Assembly: GCA_028571685.1 (NCBI GenBank)
Contig: CM053154.1
Coordinates: forward strand, 9,089,501-9,153,500
DNA length: 64,000 nucleotides
Direction: 5' to 3'
Origin: Heterohyrax brucei
Lineage: Eukaryota; Chordata; Mammalia; Hyracoidea; Procaviidae
This document shows, piece by piece, positions 31,591 to 43,331 of the stretch. The notes beneath the pieces are model-generated. The model saw only the letters and a list, made by a program, of their open reading frames with translations. It was not told where the DNA came from and ran no database searches. Numbering within the stretch: position 1 is the first letter of the stretch; every line of letters starts with the position of its first letter. Position numbers and translations under genes: made by a program.

Positions 31591-32800
31591 ACCAGTCTGA
31601 AGCCCTGCATTCACAGTATAGAATGGATTTACCCAAATGCCCAAGGATGCAGGGGTTTGACGTGTGCGTGGTGTTTCCATTTCTTTCAAAGAATGAGTGT
31701 TCCTGTGCTCTGGGTTTGAACAATTCATCAGTTAGAGAAGGTGGCTCTATTCCTGGTTCTAAGACAGTCCCTTTTTCTTTTATTTCTTTTTCTACTTTTT
31801 TATTCCCCCTAAGAAGAAGGATAAGTAGTTGGAAATTATGGCCTTGATGATGGGAACCATGCCTGAGACTGCATGATGGAATTTTGTGAGACTGAAAACT
31901 TCTTGACTGCAAACATCTTTCATCATCAACATAAGTGGTGACTATACACGTGGGTCTTGCTATAGGAATCAAATCAACCACATCTGTGAAAAGAGATAGT
32001 AGAGAAGCTCAATATTATCAGCCAAAACAAGGCCAGGGTTTGACTGCTAAATGGACCATCAATGGCTAGTATGCAAGTTGAAATTGAAGCTGAGGAAAAT
32101 TGAAACAAGTCCGTAAGAGCCAAAGTATGACCTTGAGCATATCTCACCTGAATTTAGAGGCTGTCTGAAGAATAGATTTGACGCACTGAACAATAGTGAC
32201 TGAAGGACGGAGAAGTTGTGGAATGGCATCACACACAAAGAAAACGTAGATCATTAAAAAGACAACAAAGAAAATACCAAAATATGTCAGAAGAGACCCC
32301 GAAACTTGTTCTTAAATGTAGAGTAGCTAAAGCAAAATGAAGAAATGATGAAGTAAAACAGCTGAACAGAAGATTTCACAGGGCAGCTACAGAAGACAGA
32401 ATATTATAAGAAACTGTATAATATAATAATGTAATATAAAGTTAGCAAACCAAAAGGGAAGAACACATTCAGCATTTCTCAAGTTGAAAGAACTAAAGAA
32501 AAATGCAGTTGCAATACTGGAGGATTCTACAGGGAAAATATTAGCAATGCAGGAAGCAACAAAATGAGATGTGAGAAATACTAAGTCACTGCACCAAAAA
32601 GAATTCATGCTCAACAATTTTAGGACATACTATAAATCAAGAACAGCTGGTACTGAAGGAAGAAGTCCAAGCTGTGCTGAAGGCATTGGTGAAAAATCAG
32701 GCTATAGGAATTCACAGAATACCAGTTGAGGTGTTTCAACAAACAGATGCAACACTGGAAGAACTCTTCCCTCTCTATCAAGAAATCTGGAAGACAGCTA

Positions 32801-33754
32801 AAGGGTTTTCCAACAAGGATGCTCTGTTTTTGACAGCTCATGGCAGCAACATTTGTGAAGCTGTAGCAGCCATATTTATCACTTTTTTTTACCAGTCTTG
32901 ACAAATAACCATGAAAGTTTACATGATTCCACAACATGTAGAAATTATTAAAATTTACTGTCAAAATGGGTATTCTGTTTGCCAAACATTCCATGCATTT
33001 CATGAAATTTATGATGCACATAATCTTCCCACCAAGAGCGATGCAACATTTGACAAAAAAAAAATTGAGACAACTGGGTCTGTTGCCAATCAGACAAGGT
33101 TTGTGCATCAACAAACTGTACATTTCCAATGAAAACATCACCACCATTGGTCAGAGCAGACATGTGAATCCATCCCAATCAATTTCTTACCGAGCACAAG
33201 AACTGTGCCTTTTGTCAGCCACAGTTCAGTGGATTTTGCATCTGGACTTGAAGACTTACCTTACAAAACTGTTTTAACTCAAGAACTCGAGTCTAACGAC
33301 CATAGATTGCCCCGTAAACTTGCTGACTGGTCTCTGGAGCAATAAAAACCATCTTCAGTGATGAGGCCTGTTTTGGGGTGAATGGCTTTGTTAACACACA
33401 AAACTGTCACATTTGGAGCCATGAGAATCCAGTGGAGATTCAAGAACGTCCACTTCATCCCCCAAAAGTTGCTATTTGGTGTGGATTTCGATTGGGTGGA
33501 ATCATTGGCCCTTATTTTTTCCAAGATCAACAAGGAGGGGCTGTGACTGCCAATGGTGAAAGATATCAGGCTATGATAACTGATTATTTGGGGCCTCATT
33601 TGGAAGGTGCCATTGTGACCATTTTCCTAAAGTTCTTTTCCGCACATACTTCCATCAAATGTATTTCAAAGTAATACAACAATTAAAACTGTATCACTTA
33701 CACAACTTGTTTTATTCAGGTTCAAAGATAGGACACCCTTACTGGAAGACCCTT
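32801..33754 (+). mobile_element. Mariner/Tc1-type DNA transposon, internally deleted
   Basis: Terminal inverted repeats of about 21 bases can be aligned. The left reads AAGGGTTTTCCAACAAGG and the right, on the reverse strand, AAGGGTCTTCCAGTAAGG; they differ at 4 of 21 positions. TA duplications flank the element at 32799-32800 and 33755-33756. Joining the flanks at TA recovers the continuous RTE sequence seen at 1455-1510. The internal ORF corresponds to a transposase lacking its last third, so the element is a deleted, non-autonomous copy. The transposase resembles lineages common in arthropods more than Tigger or human HSMAR elements. Confidence 0.88.
32911..33674 (+). pseudogene. Mariner/Tc1-type transposase pseudogene
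   Basis: Three frame-shifted open pieces together cover the N-terminal two-thirds of a transposase. The first (32911-33132) begins M-K-V-Y and has the helix-turn-helix pattern with Q-N-G-Y-S-V. The second (about 33120-33277) carries P-S-Q-S-I-S-Y-R-A-Q-E-L. The third (to 33674) begins just after the F-S-D-E-A box at about 33353-33367, which holds the first catalytic aspartate, and contains W-C-G-F and G-G-I-I-G-P-Y-F-F. The sequence then leaves the transposase after Y-L-G-P-H-L-E, so the second and third catalytic residues are absent. It cannot encode an enzyme. Confidence 0.85.
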
Positions 33755-35076
33755 TATTTGGCCAACCAAATAGAAAAACTCATATCTGTGTCTATTCCAA
33801 AGAAAGGAGATCCAACAGAATGTGGAAATTATTAAATAATGTCATTAGTATCGCATACAAGTAAACTTGCGTTGAAAATAACTAAAAAAACGATTGCAGC
33901 AGTACATCAACAGGGAACTGGCAGAAATTCAAGCCAGATTCAAAAGTGGACGTGGAAGGAAGGATATCGTGCTGATATCAGGTAGATCTTGGTTGAAAGC
34001 AGAGAAAAGAACACCATAAAGATGTTTGCCTGTGTTTTATTGACTATGCAAAGGCATTCAACTGTGCTGATCACAATAAATCATGGATAGCACTGTGAAG
34101 AATAGGAATTCCAGAAGACTTAATTGTGCTTGAGAGGGATGCATACATAGATCAAGAGGCAGTTGTTCACATAGAACAAAGGGATAGTTTAAAGTCAGCA
34201 AAGGTGTGCATCACAGTTGTGTCTTCACTAGACTTATTCATTCTGTATGCTGATCAAATAATCCAAGAAGACTCACTCATCTTCCATATGCTGATGACTC
34301 AACCTTGCTTGCTGGACCCAAAGTTTTGAAGCACTCGCCGATCAAAAACTATAGCCCTCAGTCTGGATTACAGCTCAACACAAAGGAAACAAAAAATTTC
34401 ACAACTGGACAAATAAGCAACATTAAAAAGCAACATTAAAACACACGGAGGAAAGATTGAAGTTGTCAAGGATTTCCCTTTACTTGGGTCTGTAATCAAT
34501 ATCCATGGAAGCAGCAGTCAAGAAATCAAACAAAGATGTATTGCACTGAGCAGATCGGCTGCAAAAGACCTCTTTGAACTGTTAAACAGCAAAGATGTCA
34601 CTCTGAGGACAAAGGCATGCTTGACTCCAGCCATGCTGTTTTCAATCACCTCGCACAAGTACAGGCAAAAGCTGGCAGTGAGTAAGGAAGACTGAAGAAT
34701 GGATACGTTTGAATTTTGGTGTTAGTGAAGAATATTAAATATATATACCATGAGCTGCCAGAAGAAGGAACACATCAGTTTTGGAAGAAGGACAACCAGA
34801 ATGCTGCCCCTTGGCAACAAGAACGGTGAGAGTTCATTTCATGTACTTTGGACCTTTCATCAGAAGGGACCAGTCCCTGGAGTTGGACTCCATGCTTGAC
34901 AAAGAAGATCACTGAAAAAGAGGAAAACCCTCAACAGGATGAATATGGGCACAGTAGCTGCAACAGTGGGCTCAGACACAGCGAGGACTGCGAGGATGGA
35001 GAAGGACCAGGTGGTGTTTCATTCTCTTATAAGCAGGGTTGCTGTGAGTTGAAACCAACTAAATGGCCCCTAACAG

Positions 35077-35792
35077 CAACTCATTCTTCCCTTCTTTCTT
35101 AAAAACATTAATGCCTGGGAGGAGCACAGCATCTCACCTGCCCAGTGCCTTTCAAAGAGAGACCCTTAGGGGCCTGAGGGCAGGGAATATCTCTCCTGGC
35201 CTCTGCCCTGGGTTCTGGCCCTCTGCTAGGCCTCTGGAGAGGCTTGGAGACTCCACCTTCATCTGAAGCCCAGCTCCGTCCATGGAAATGACAGTGTGTG
35301 CTTGTCCAGAGAGGTGATAGGGAGGAAGTTATGGTCACTGGTAATGCTCAGGGAATGGGGGGGCTCCGGCAGAGCTGCAAACCCACCTTCTGTCAGCTTT
35401 TCCCTAGGCACAGGGGGCTTACTTTTCAGAGCTAAGCCAGTGAATCCACACAGATCAGTGCTGATGGGACAGAGGAGGCGCTAGACAGGGTGCTCTGAAG
35501 AGGCGGATGGCAGCTGTGCTTTGGGGACATCTGGAGATGGGGCTGTAGGCCCCTGCCCATGAGGGAGGTTGCAGACAGGCCAGCCCCACTGTTATGGGGC
35601 AATCATGGCTCCGTTGAATATGAGCTCTGCCACTGTGCCTTTGGCGAGTTTTATCTCTGTCTAGCTTCTTCCTGCCGGGGTCTAGAAGTGGTTGTCCCCC
35701 CGCGGGTGGCAGTGAGGACTCTGAGCTGGTCCCTGTAGAGCTGAGCACAGTACCCAGCACACGGCATGGCCCCAACTTGAGCGCTCCCCTTT
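35077..35792. other. Unassigned non-coding DNA
   Basis: Unique, moderately GC-rich sequence. Overlapping short frames on both strands have no recognised domain. Confidence 0.4.
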
Positions 35793-35912
35793 ACCAATCC
35801 TTGTGTGCGTCACCTTCACCTTACAAGTTGTGTAATTACACCTGTACCTTACAAATCCCGCCTATGCGCCTTCACCTTACTAAATCCTATGTGCTTGCCT
35901 TCGTTCTTAGCT
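35793..35912. repeat. Degenerate 28-32-base tandem repeat
   Basis: Four units are recognisable by the recurring CACCTTCACCTTAC, CACCTGTACCTTAC, GCGCCTTCACCTTAC and a decayed last unit. Spacing is about 28 bases. Confidence 0.6.
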
Positions 35913-36254
35913 CATGTACAGATCAGCTTTCACGTAAGTTTCAGTTTTAACAAATATTTACTGCTCAGAAAAGAAGTCTGAAAACAGTTGACCTCATCTT
36001 TCACCTTATAGACAGAAGAAAAGAAGGTGAGGAGGTGGGGTGGGGGACATTGTGACTCAGTCACAGTGTAAGGTCAGCTGAAGCCGTTGGGCTTTATTGG
36101 TCAAACAGTACTTAGGCTTTTCTCCCAAAAGAAGTAGAGCCACTAAGACATTCTAAGCAGATGCTCATGAACATGAATGTACCCGCTTAGAGGCAGGTAG
36201 AAGAGTTTGATTTTTTTCCTCTTATTTTGATTCAGTCATACTCAGCCAGTGTGG
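35913..36254. other. Unassigned non-coding DNA
   Basis: No gene or element recognised. Confidence 0.4.
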
Positions 36255-36430
36255 TATAGAGTTGTCTAAAGCTATCATGAAGAGCACAGATCCCAACTCT
36301 GCAGTTTCCTAACTGTGTGACCTCAGGGACATTACATAGTTTCAGTTTCCTCATCTGTAGAATGGGGACAGGGCCACCCACATGGGCTGCGACCTGTGCA
36401 GTCACAGGAGGCCCTGTGTTTAGACAAGTT
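36255..36430 (+). mobile_element. MIR SINE fragment
   Basis: CTAACTGTGTGACCTCAGG and CAGTTTCCTCATCTGTAGAA followed by ATGGGGACAGGGCC match a forward MIR. Confidence 0.85.
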
Positions 36431-36499
36431 GTATGCTTGGTTTAGCGTCACCATCTCAAAATTCTTCACAGCTCTTGAACAAGGGGCCCTACACTGATA

Positions 36500-36708
36500 C
36501 TAATTACTGTCAAGCTGACTCCAAGAGTGATCCCATGTATACCAGGACAGAACTGTGTTCCATAGGTCCCTGCTCCCCCCTGACTGGCTGTTATTTTTGG
36601 AAACAGATCACCAGCACTTTCCTCCAAGGGACCTCTGAGTAGACTGAAGCCATCACCCTCTAAGTTAGTGACTGAACCATCAACTGTTTGCACTACCCGG
36701 GGAGTCTG
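36500..36708 (-). mobile_element. AfroSINE, old long subfamily
   Basis: Reverse orientation: GTCAAGCTGACTCCAAGAG, CAGGACAGAACTGTGTTCC, then AACAGATCACCAGCACTTTC and a decayed head. Confidence 0.65.
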
Positions 36709-36964
36709 CCTGGTACATCGTCCATTTGAAATGAGCACCAGCTGTTGTCACTACTATCTGACACTGTCACCACTATCCGACAGGTACAGGCCCCAACTCA
36801 GGCGAGACCCCACAGGTTGTTGAGAAGAAGGGGCTGTAGTTCCTGCACTGGGGAGGTTCGCCGTGCAGGTTTGCCAAAATGAGGCCAACATCTCCTAAAA
36901 CAACAAGGACACCTCCCACTTCTTTGTTCTTGCTGGAAGCTGGGGCAGCTGGAAGGGTCCCAGG

Positions 36965-38195
36965 AAAGAAGAAGAGCTTGTGGTGGTGAAGCGTCTGGAA
37001 GGATGGAAAACAGTACAGTGCTTCTTCAAAAAGCTGGAAATAGAAATACCACCTGATCCAGCTCTTCTACTCCTAGGAACACTTCCTAGAGAAATAAGAT
37101 CCACCACAGGAGCAGACATGTACATACCCATGTTCACTGCGGCGTTGTTCACAACCACAAAAAGACAGATACAAACTACATGCCCTTCACTCAATGTACT
37201 GATAGATAAACTGTGGCACATACACACCATGGAATACTCCACAACGATGAATCTGTGAAACATGTCTCGACCTGGATGAAGATCTATGTGTCTACTAATT
37301 ATAAAAGCTCCTGAAAACGTTTACACACAGAAAGAGGCAATCTTTGGTGGTTACGGGGGTGAGGAAAGGTGGGGAGAAGAAAACACTAACTGGAAAATAG
37401 ATTAGTGACAACTCTGGTAAAGAGGATGATAGTGTACCATACAGCGGAAGCCAGCACAACTTGACCAAGGCAAGGTGATGGAAGCTTCATAGACACATCC
37501 AGACTCCCTGAGGAACTGAATTACTGGGTTGAGGGCTGGTGACCCCGATTTTTGGGGACATCTAGCTCAATTAGCATAACACAGTAAAATAAAATGGTCT
37601 ACATTCTACTTTGATGAGTAGTGTCTGTGATCTTAAAGGCTGATGAGTGGCCATCTGAGATGCTCTACTGGTCCCATCCCATCTGGAGCAAAAGAGAAGA
37701 AAGAAAATCAAAGGCACAAGGGAAAGATTAGTCTAAAGACTAATGGCCCAAACTACCACCGCTTCCAACAAACTGAATCCAGAACGAGTAGGTGGCACCC
37801 AGTTACCACTGACTGCTGTGATGGGGATCACGATAGAAGGTCCTAGACAGAGCTGGAAAAGATGTAGAACAAAACTGTAACTCACGAAAAAAGACCAGAT
37901 TTACTGGTCTGACAAAGACTGGAGGAATCCCAAGAGTATAGCCTGGACTCTATTTTAGCTCAGTACTAAAGTCACTCCTTGGCCAAGGTTCATCCTTCAG
38001 CCAAAGCTTAGACAGACTCATTAACAAAATGAGACTTCATGGGCACTCCCACTCAAGGACAAGGGCTAGAAGGTAGGAGGCGAGAAGAAAGCTGGTAATG
38101 AGGAACCCAGGGTCAAGATGGGGAGAGTGTTGACACATTGTGATGTTGGCAACCAATGTCACAAAACAATATGTAAGTTTTTTTAATGAAAAATT
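36965..38195 (+). mobile_element. L1 3' end (elephant-type 3'UTR)
   Basis: It starts in the end of ORF2 (GAAATAGAAATACCACCTGA; AATACTCCACAACGATGAAT), passes into the 3'UTR (GACATCTAGCTCAATTAGC; GGAAAGATTAGTCTAAAGAC) and ends near CAACCAATGTCACAAAACAA. The same 3'UTR occurs at 61.5-63.4 kb, where an LTR has landed in the segment that is uninterrupted here (38146-38160). Confidence 0.85.
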
Positions 38196-38213
38196 GCATG
38201 CACGTGTGCAAAT

Positions 38214-38240
<27 letters not shown>
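38214..38240. repeat. (CA)n microsatellite
   Basis: A nearly pure CA run following the L1 end. Confidence 0.95.
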
Positions 38241-38246
<6 letters not shown>

Positions 38247-38744
38247 TGGGTCCTGGAGGGGCCCCAGGAGCTGGGGAAGAGCTGAGAATGGAGAGGTGAG
38301 GAGGAGGCAGAGAAGTGAGGGCCTCAGAATAGGATGCTAAGTGGGGGCTTAGAGGGTCCAGGCAGGCCAAGTCCCCCAAAGACATGCCCTGCAGAGTGGC
38401 CTCCTCCCTGGCCTGGCACTTCACAGCTCAGGTGCTCCTAAGTGGCTGTGTCCCCTGAGCTGGGCCTACAGCCACAGTGAACTCCGAGTTCTCACCAGCT
38501 GGGAAAGGCACAGATGAGGCTAAAATGTTAAATGCCCACCAAATAATAGCCAGCAGAGGGTAGAGGTCACTGGACAACCGGGAGGTGTACGGAGAGGACT
38601 TCTGGGAATACTTGGACACTAGGAGCCCTTTGACCTTTAAGAGCTCTCCCAGAACACCAGTAAACCACCAGAAGCTGTTCTTCACTGCTCCCCGTGGCCT
38701 CCAGACCTAGCTCCCTGATACCCTTCTCCTGGGCTTTTCTTAGA
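38241..38744. other. Unassigned non-coding DNA
   Basis: Unique sequence. The 85-codon reverse frame has no recognised domain. Confidence 0.4.
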
Positions 38745-39240
38745 AAAGTCCTCTAAATGCCAGGTGGGATCGTATCACCACCCCCTGCAAAACTCCCTGG
38801 GACACCTCACACGTGAGAATCAACACATGCCCTTGTGGGCTGTCTCTACCTCACTTCCCCCTCCTCACCCTCAAGGACAGCACTGAGGACCCAGGCCTTG
38901 TTCTGCACATCAAGCCTCAGTACGTGACTGCTGAGGGCCTTTGCCCCAGCTGTTCCCCCTGGCTGGGACAAATGGCCCTGTTCACACCTCTCCCTCACCG
39001 ATTACCTGCTCGGCTCTACCCTCCACATGGGAGACTTCGCTGTACTCCCTCACCTTCAACCATCTCAAATGGAATCTCCGTGACTCCCTTTTTATCTCAT
39101 TTTATTGTCACCATTGCACCTAGCATGACTTGACCTATTCCATTTCTGTTGTTCATTTGCCATCTCCCCACCAGAATAGAAGCCCCACAAAGATAATGGC
39201 TTTTATCTTGTTCATGTTCATCCACAGCACATAAGATTGC
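38745..39240 (+). mobile_element. L2 LINE 3' end
   Basis: GAGGGCCTTTGCCCCAGCTG, TTTGCCATCTCCCCACCAGA and ATAGAAGCCCCACAAAGATA follow the order of the L2 3' end. The frames of 60-106 codons are decayed or spurious. Confidence 0.8.
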
Positions 39241-39408
39241 GCCTGACACAGGTTGGCACTTGGATATTGATAGAATTGAGGAATTCTTGTTCTATGGAGG
39301 CTCGGTGCGATGATGTGCTTTGCCAACATCCTACAGCTCTGGAGCTGAAATGTCCCTGGGCAGAGCTAGCCAATGTTCAACACCTGGCTCTCCACGGGGG
39401 AGGCCCTG

Positions 39409-39783
39409 ATTTTTGCCTTTGCTGGTGTCCACAGTGTGCATGCTTCCATTAGCACTGATTCACTGATTTCCGTGGTGTCTAGACACCGACCAGCACTGAT
39501 TGGCTGGTGTCCATGGCATACATAGTCCTACTAGCACTGATTTTCTGGTTCCCTGGTGCACATACTCCCCTTCGCACTGACGCACTGATTTCCATGGTTA
39601 CATACTCCCACTAGCACTGATTTGCAGGCTTCTATGGTGTACATACTCCCATTAGCATTGATCTGTTGGTTTCCGTGGAGCGCATGCTTCTGCTAGGACC
39701 ACCAAGTTGGGTTCCATAATGCACAGACTCCCACTGGCACTGCTGTATGGGTTTCCGTGGTATACCCACTTTCACTGGGAATC
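39409..39783. repeat. 41-base minisatellite, about nine units
   Basis: The word AGCACTGATT or a variant recurs at 39451, 39492, 39533, 39573, 39613, 39654, 39695 and 39736, a regular period of 40-41 bases. Each unit also carries a TTTCCGTGG-like and a CATACTCCCACT-like word. Units differ from each other by several bases, so the array is old. It does not match a transposon that I know. Confidence 0.88.
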
Positions 39784-40295
39784 ACTCCAAGCTGCCACCT
39801 TGACATCGATGAACGCGATGTCCAGCAGGAAGCCGATGTAAACAGACTCCAGCAGAGCACTGCCCCGGCCTCCTGAGGCACTTTCAGAACCTACACTCAG
39901 CATTTAATGCAAGAGCCTGTTAGCACAGTGCACTATATGAAGAAGAGCCAGGCATCAGGATCAGTGAAAGACTCATTAAAACCTCAAATATGCAGATGAA
40001 CACCACTGCTTGCCTCATGGCACTTACACCAGCACCAGCAGCTGTTCCTGGGGTTCCTGATTCCTCTGGGTCCAGGCCTGGCCACTCCTCACTGCTTTGG
40101 GAGCATCCCTCCCCCTGCAGCTCAGTTCGATTCTAAACTTCTACTTGGATTTTCAGGGCTCCTAGATTGTCATAGCTAATTGACTCACTTGCTTTTTTGG
40201 GGGGGGTCATTGTTGTGAGAAGGACACAGGAAGCATCTCACTACCCTGCATCTTGGCCCCACCTGTTCCCAGCTGTTCCTTGGAAGAACAATCTG
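39784..40295. other. Unassigned non-coding DNA
   Basis: No gene or element recognised. It lies between the minisatellite and SINE/RTE sequence. Confidence 0.4.
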
Positions 40296-40402
40296 GTGAT
40301 CAGCTTCTGTGAAAATTACAGCCTTATAAACCCTACAGGGAAGTTCTACTGTGTTCTGTAGGGTCGTTATGAATCAGAATCAAAGCAATGGCACCCAGTG
40401 AC
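40296..40402 (+). mobile_element. AfroSINE 3' half
   Basis: Forward fragment with GAAAATTACAGCCTTATAAA, GTAGGGTCGTTATGAATCAG and AATGGCACCCAGTGACAG. The head is missing. Confidence 0.75.
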
Positions 40403-40423
40403 AGCATTCAGTGCTGTTTTTAG

Positions 40424-41772
40424 GCGCCATCAAATTAGTTCTGACTCAGCAATCGCACATACGATGGAACAGAACCCTGCCCGGTCCTGACCATCCTCAT
40501 AATCGTTTAAGCATGATCCTGTTCTGGTAGCCACTGTGTCCGTGTGTCCATCCACCCCGAGGAGCTTCCTCATTTTCAACGACCCTCCACTTTATCAGGC
40601 AAGATATTCTTCCGGACCGATCCCTCCTGATAACAAGTCAGAAGTATGTGAGAAGTCTCACTGTCCTTCTTCTAAGGAACGTTCTGGCTGTGTTCTTCCC
40701 AGACAGACTTGTTCGTTCAGCTGGCAGAACGTGGTATAGTCAGTACTCTTCACCAACATCATACTTTAAAGACACCAGTTCTTCCATGGCTTATTCTTTG
40801 TCCAGCTTTCCACGTGCAAATGAGGGAATTGAAAACACTATGGCTTGAGTATCAAACACCTTAGTCTTTAACTTAACATCTTGGCTTTTCAACACTTGAA
40901 AGAGGTCTTTTGCAGTAATTTGCCCAGTGCAATGCATCGTTTAATTTCTTGACTACTGCTTCCACAGGCATTGACGGGGGAGCCAAGCAAAATGAAATCC
41001 TTGAGAACTTCAATCTTTTCTCCGTTTATCATGTTGTTGTTTGCTGGCACAGTTGTGGAAACTTTTGTTTTCTTGAAGTTGAGGTGTAATCCATAGTGAA
41101 GGCTGTGGTCGTTGATCTTCATCAGTGTTTTAAGTCCTCTTTCAGCAAGCAAATTTGAGTCACTTGCATATTTCAGGTTTTAATGAGTCTTTCACCAATC
41201 GACAGCACTTGACTTGGCTCACCAATCCTGATGCCTGCTTCTCTTCACGCAGTCCAGCTTCTCTGATTATTTGCTCAGCATACAGACTGACTAAGTGAAG
41301 TGAACGGGTGCAGCCCTGATGCACACCTTTCCTGATCTTAAACCACAAACATCCCGTCATTCTGTCTCAACAGCTGCCTTTTGATCTACGCACAGGTTCC
41401 TCATAAGCACAATTAAACACCCTAGAATACCCGTTCTTCATAATATTATCCATAATTTGTTATAATCCACATAGTCAAATGTCTTTGCATGGTCAAAATA
41501 AAACAGGTAAGCATCTTCATTCTCTGCTTTCAGCCAAGATGCGTCGACATCAGCAGTGACGTCTCTCCTTCCCTGTCCTCTTCTGAATCCAACTTGAATT
41601 TATGGCAGTTCCCTGTTGATGTACTACTGCAGCTGCTTTTGAAATATCTTCAGCAAACTTTTAGTTATGTGTGTATTAATGATATTATTCAATAATTTCC
41701 ACATTGTATTGGGTCACCTGTCTTTGGAGCAGGCGTAATGGGAATCTCTTTCAGTTGGTCGGCCACGTGAAA
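40424..41772 (-). mobile_element. RTE-type LINE, reverse orientation
   Basis: On the plus strand it reads tail first: GCCATCAAATTAGTTCTGAC, then TCCGTGTGTCCATCCACCCC, through the RT region to GTTGATGTACTACTGCAGC. On the reverse strand a piece of 87 codons (40889-41152) contains the I-N-D-H-S-L-H-Y-G-L-H-L-N segment of the RTE ORF. It is the only clear RTE on this strand; the others are forward. Confidence 0.88.
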
Positions 41773-43146
41773 TCACCTTTTTCACACTGCTTCCCGACTT
41801 CCACCTCATATTAAAGGAAGTGACCTGTGTCAAGTTCCTGGATGCCTATGGGCCTTGGTTTCCCATCTGTAAGATGAGTTGGTTTCTAAGGCTGATCCCT
41901 CCCAGACCAGCCCTGTCAGGAGGTCTTTGCAGCCTGGTCCTGTGCAATGCCCCTATAGGACACCAGAGGGCAGCCTTTCCCCACCAGAGACACCTGGCCT
42001 CCCTAAGCCCCTCCATCAGCTCGTCCCTGGGTCCCTTAACTGAGGCCTGGGCATCATGGGCCACTGCCTTGTCTATGGATCGGCAATTGTGCTCAGCCTG
42101 GGCAGGTATCCTAGAAAGACCTATTAGTGTTCATACCAGGTCTCTTCTTCAGCAGTGGTCCAGGGACAATGAGACCCGGCTTGGGGCCTGGGTGGCTCTG
42201 CTCTGACCATTAGGGGTTGGGGCAGGGGGACCCCCACAGGTTCCATTAAGACAGCCCCAGCAACTCACCCTCCACACCCTTCTTGTCTTCTCGACAGGTC
42301 TCAGAGCCCAAGGCAGCAACAATCCTGTCCTAGGTGGAAGAGTGCTTGGGCCACCAAGTGGGGCCCAGTCACAGCAACAGCCTTGGGCAGCAGGCTCAGG
42401 AGAAACCAGGCTCCAGTTCTCCCCCAGCAAGTCTCATTTGCCCTTGTAGCCAAGCCCACCCATCCCAAGAGGCAGCACCAAGGTCCGAGGGAGGAGACAC
42501 GTGTAAGATCTAATACCCGCAGGGTGATGCAGGAAGTCTGTTAGCCTCATTGGGCCTCAGTTTCCAATCTGTGAAATGGGGGTGGGCATATCCACAGTCC
42601 CAGTTTAGGCAAGCACCTCTGCCCACAATCCAGACAAGGGCCAGGTGGTAAACTGAGGAACTGGAGCAGTGGCAGAGGCAGGAATCTGAGCTCCCCAGCT
42701 CAGCATCATGGAAGAGAAGCAAGGGGAAGGAGCATAGCTGCCGTGCTCTGGGCCAGTGAGTGGGCCAGTGCAGGAGGCGCGCTTCCTGGTTCTGTAGCCA
42801 GCTGCTTCTCTTTATGACACAGTCAACCATGAAGTTCTAGAGGCCTCCAGGAGTTTTTGGAAGCATAGGAGTGCAAGGAGGTTGTGGTCAGGGCTTGTTT
42901 GTTCACATCACTCCAGCAAGTGAACCAATATTTGTTCACTTTGCTCAGTCCCAGGATGAGGTGTATGTCTAATCCACCAAAGACAACAAGAGACGGGAGG
43001 CAAGGATGTGGCCCTGCCTCCCTGCAGGGGATGGTGTCTACCAGCAGAGGTCAGCCGCACCCCGTGGGGATAGCACCAGAAGCCCACAGATTGGAGGACA
43101 CAAGTACAGCTGCCGAAGTACAGACTTCAGGTGAGATGACCCATTC
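41773..43146. other. Mostly unique DNA with small MIR relics
   Basis: MIR-like words occur at about 41820-41885 and 42530-42600 (CCTCAGTTTCCAATCTGTGA). The 128-codon frame at 41820-42206 and its reverse shadows show no domain. Confidence 0.45.
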
Positions 43147-43331
43147 ACCCGCTGCCCTTGAGTCAATGCCAACTCATGGTGATCCCCTGTGTGCCAGACT
43201 AGAACTGTGCCCCATAGTGCTTTTGATGGCTGAGTTTTCAAAAGTAGACTACCAGGCCTTTCTTCTTTGTCACTTCTGGGTAGATTCAAACCTCCAGTTC
43301 CCCAATGGCATCACTGCACCACCCAGGGACT
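43147..43331 (-). mobile_element. AfroSINE, old long subfamily
   Basis: Reverse orientation: TGCCCTTGAGTCAATGCC, GACTAGAACTGTGCCCCATA, and AGTAGACTACCAGGCCTTTC with a decayed head. A 207-codon plus frame at 42884-43507 runs through this SINE, which argues against that frame being a gene. Confidence 0.75.

Larger units (their letters stand above)
31811..35076 (+). mobile_element. RTE-type LINE, longest copy, split by a mariner
   Basis: It begins inside the endonuclease-coding region (AAGAAGAAGGATAAGTAGTT) and runs through the RT domain to the 3' tail (GTTGCTGTGAGTTGAAACC, CCCCTAACAGCAAC). In the RT part the D-Y-A-K-A-F segment remains readable near 34040-34065, with the following D replaced by N. 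The 954-bp mariner insertion (32801-33754) interrupts it. Without that the copy is about 2.3 kb; the family's full length is usually about 3.2 kb. Stops occur throughout. Confidence 0.9.

Noticed and set aside
32620..33147. A 175-codon reverse frame
   Set aside because: It is antisense to the RTE and mariner sequences, which are identified on the plus strand.
39409..39783. A CRISPR-like array
   Set aside because: Units are contiguous, diverged and without unique spacers, and the DNA is mammalian. It is a minisatellite.
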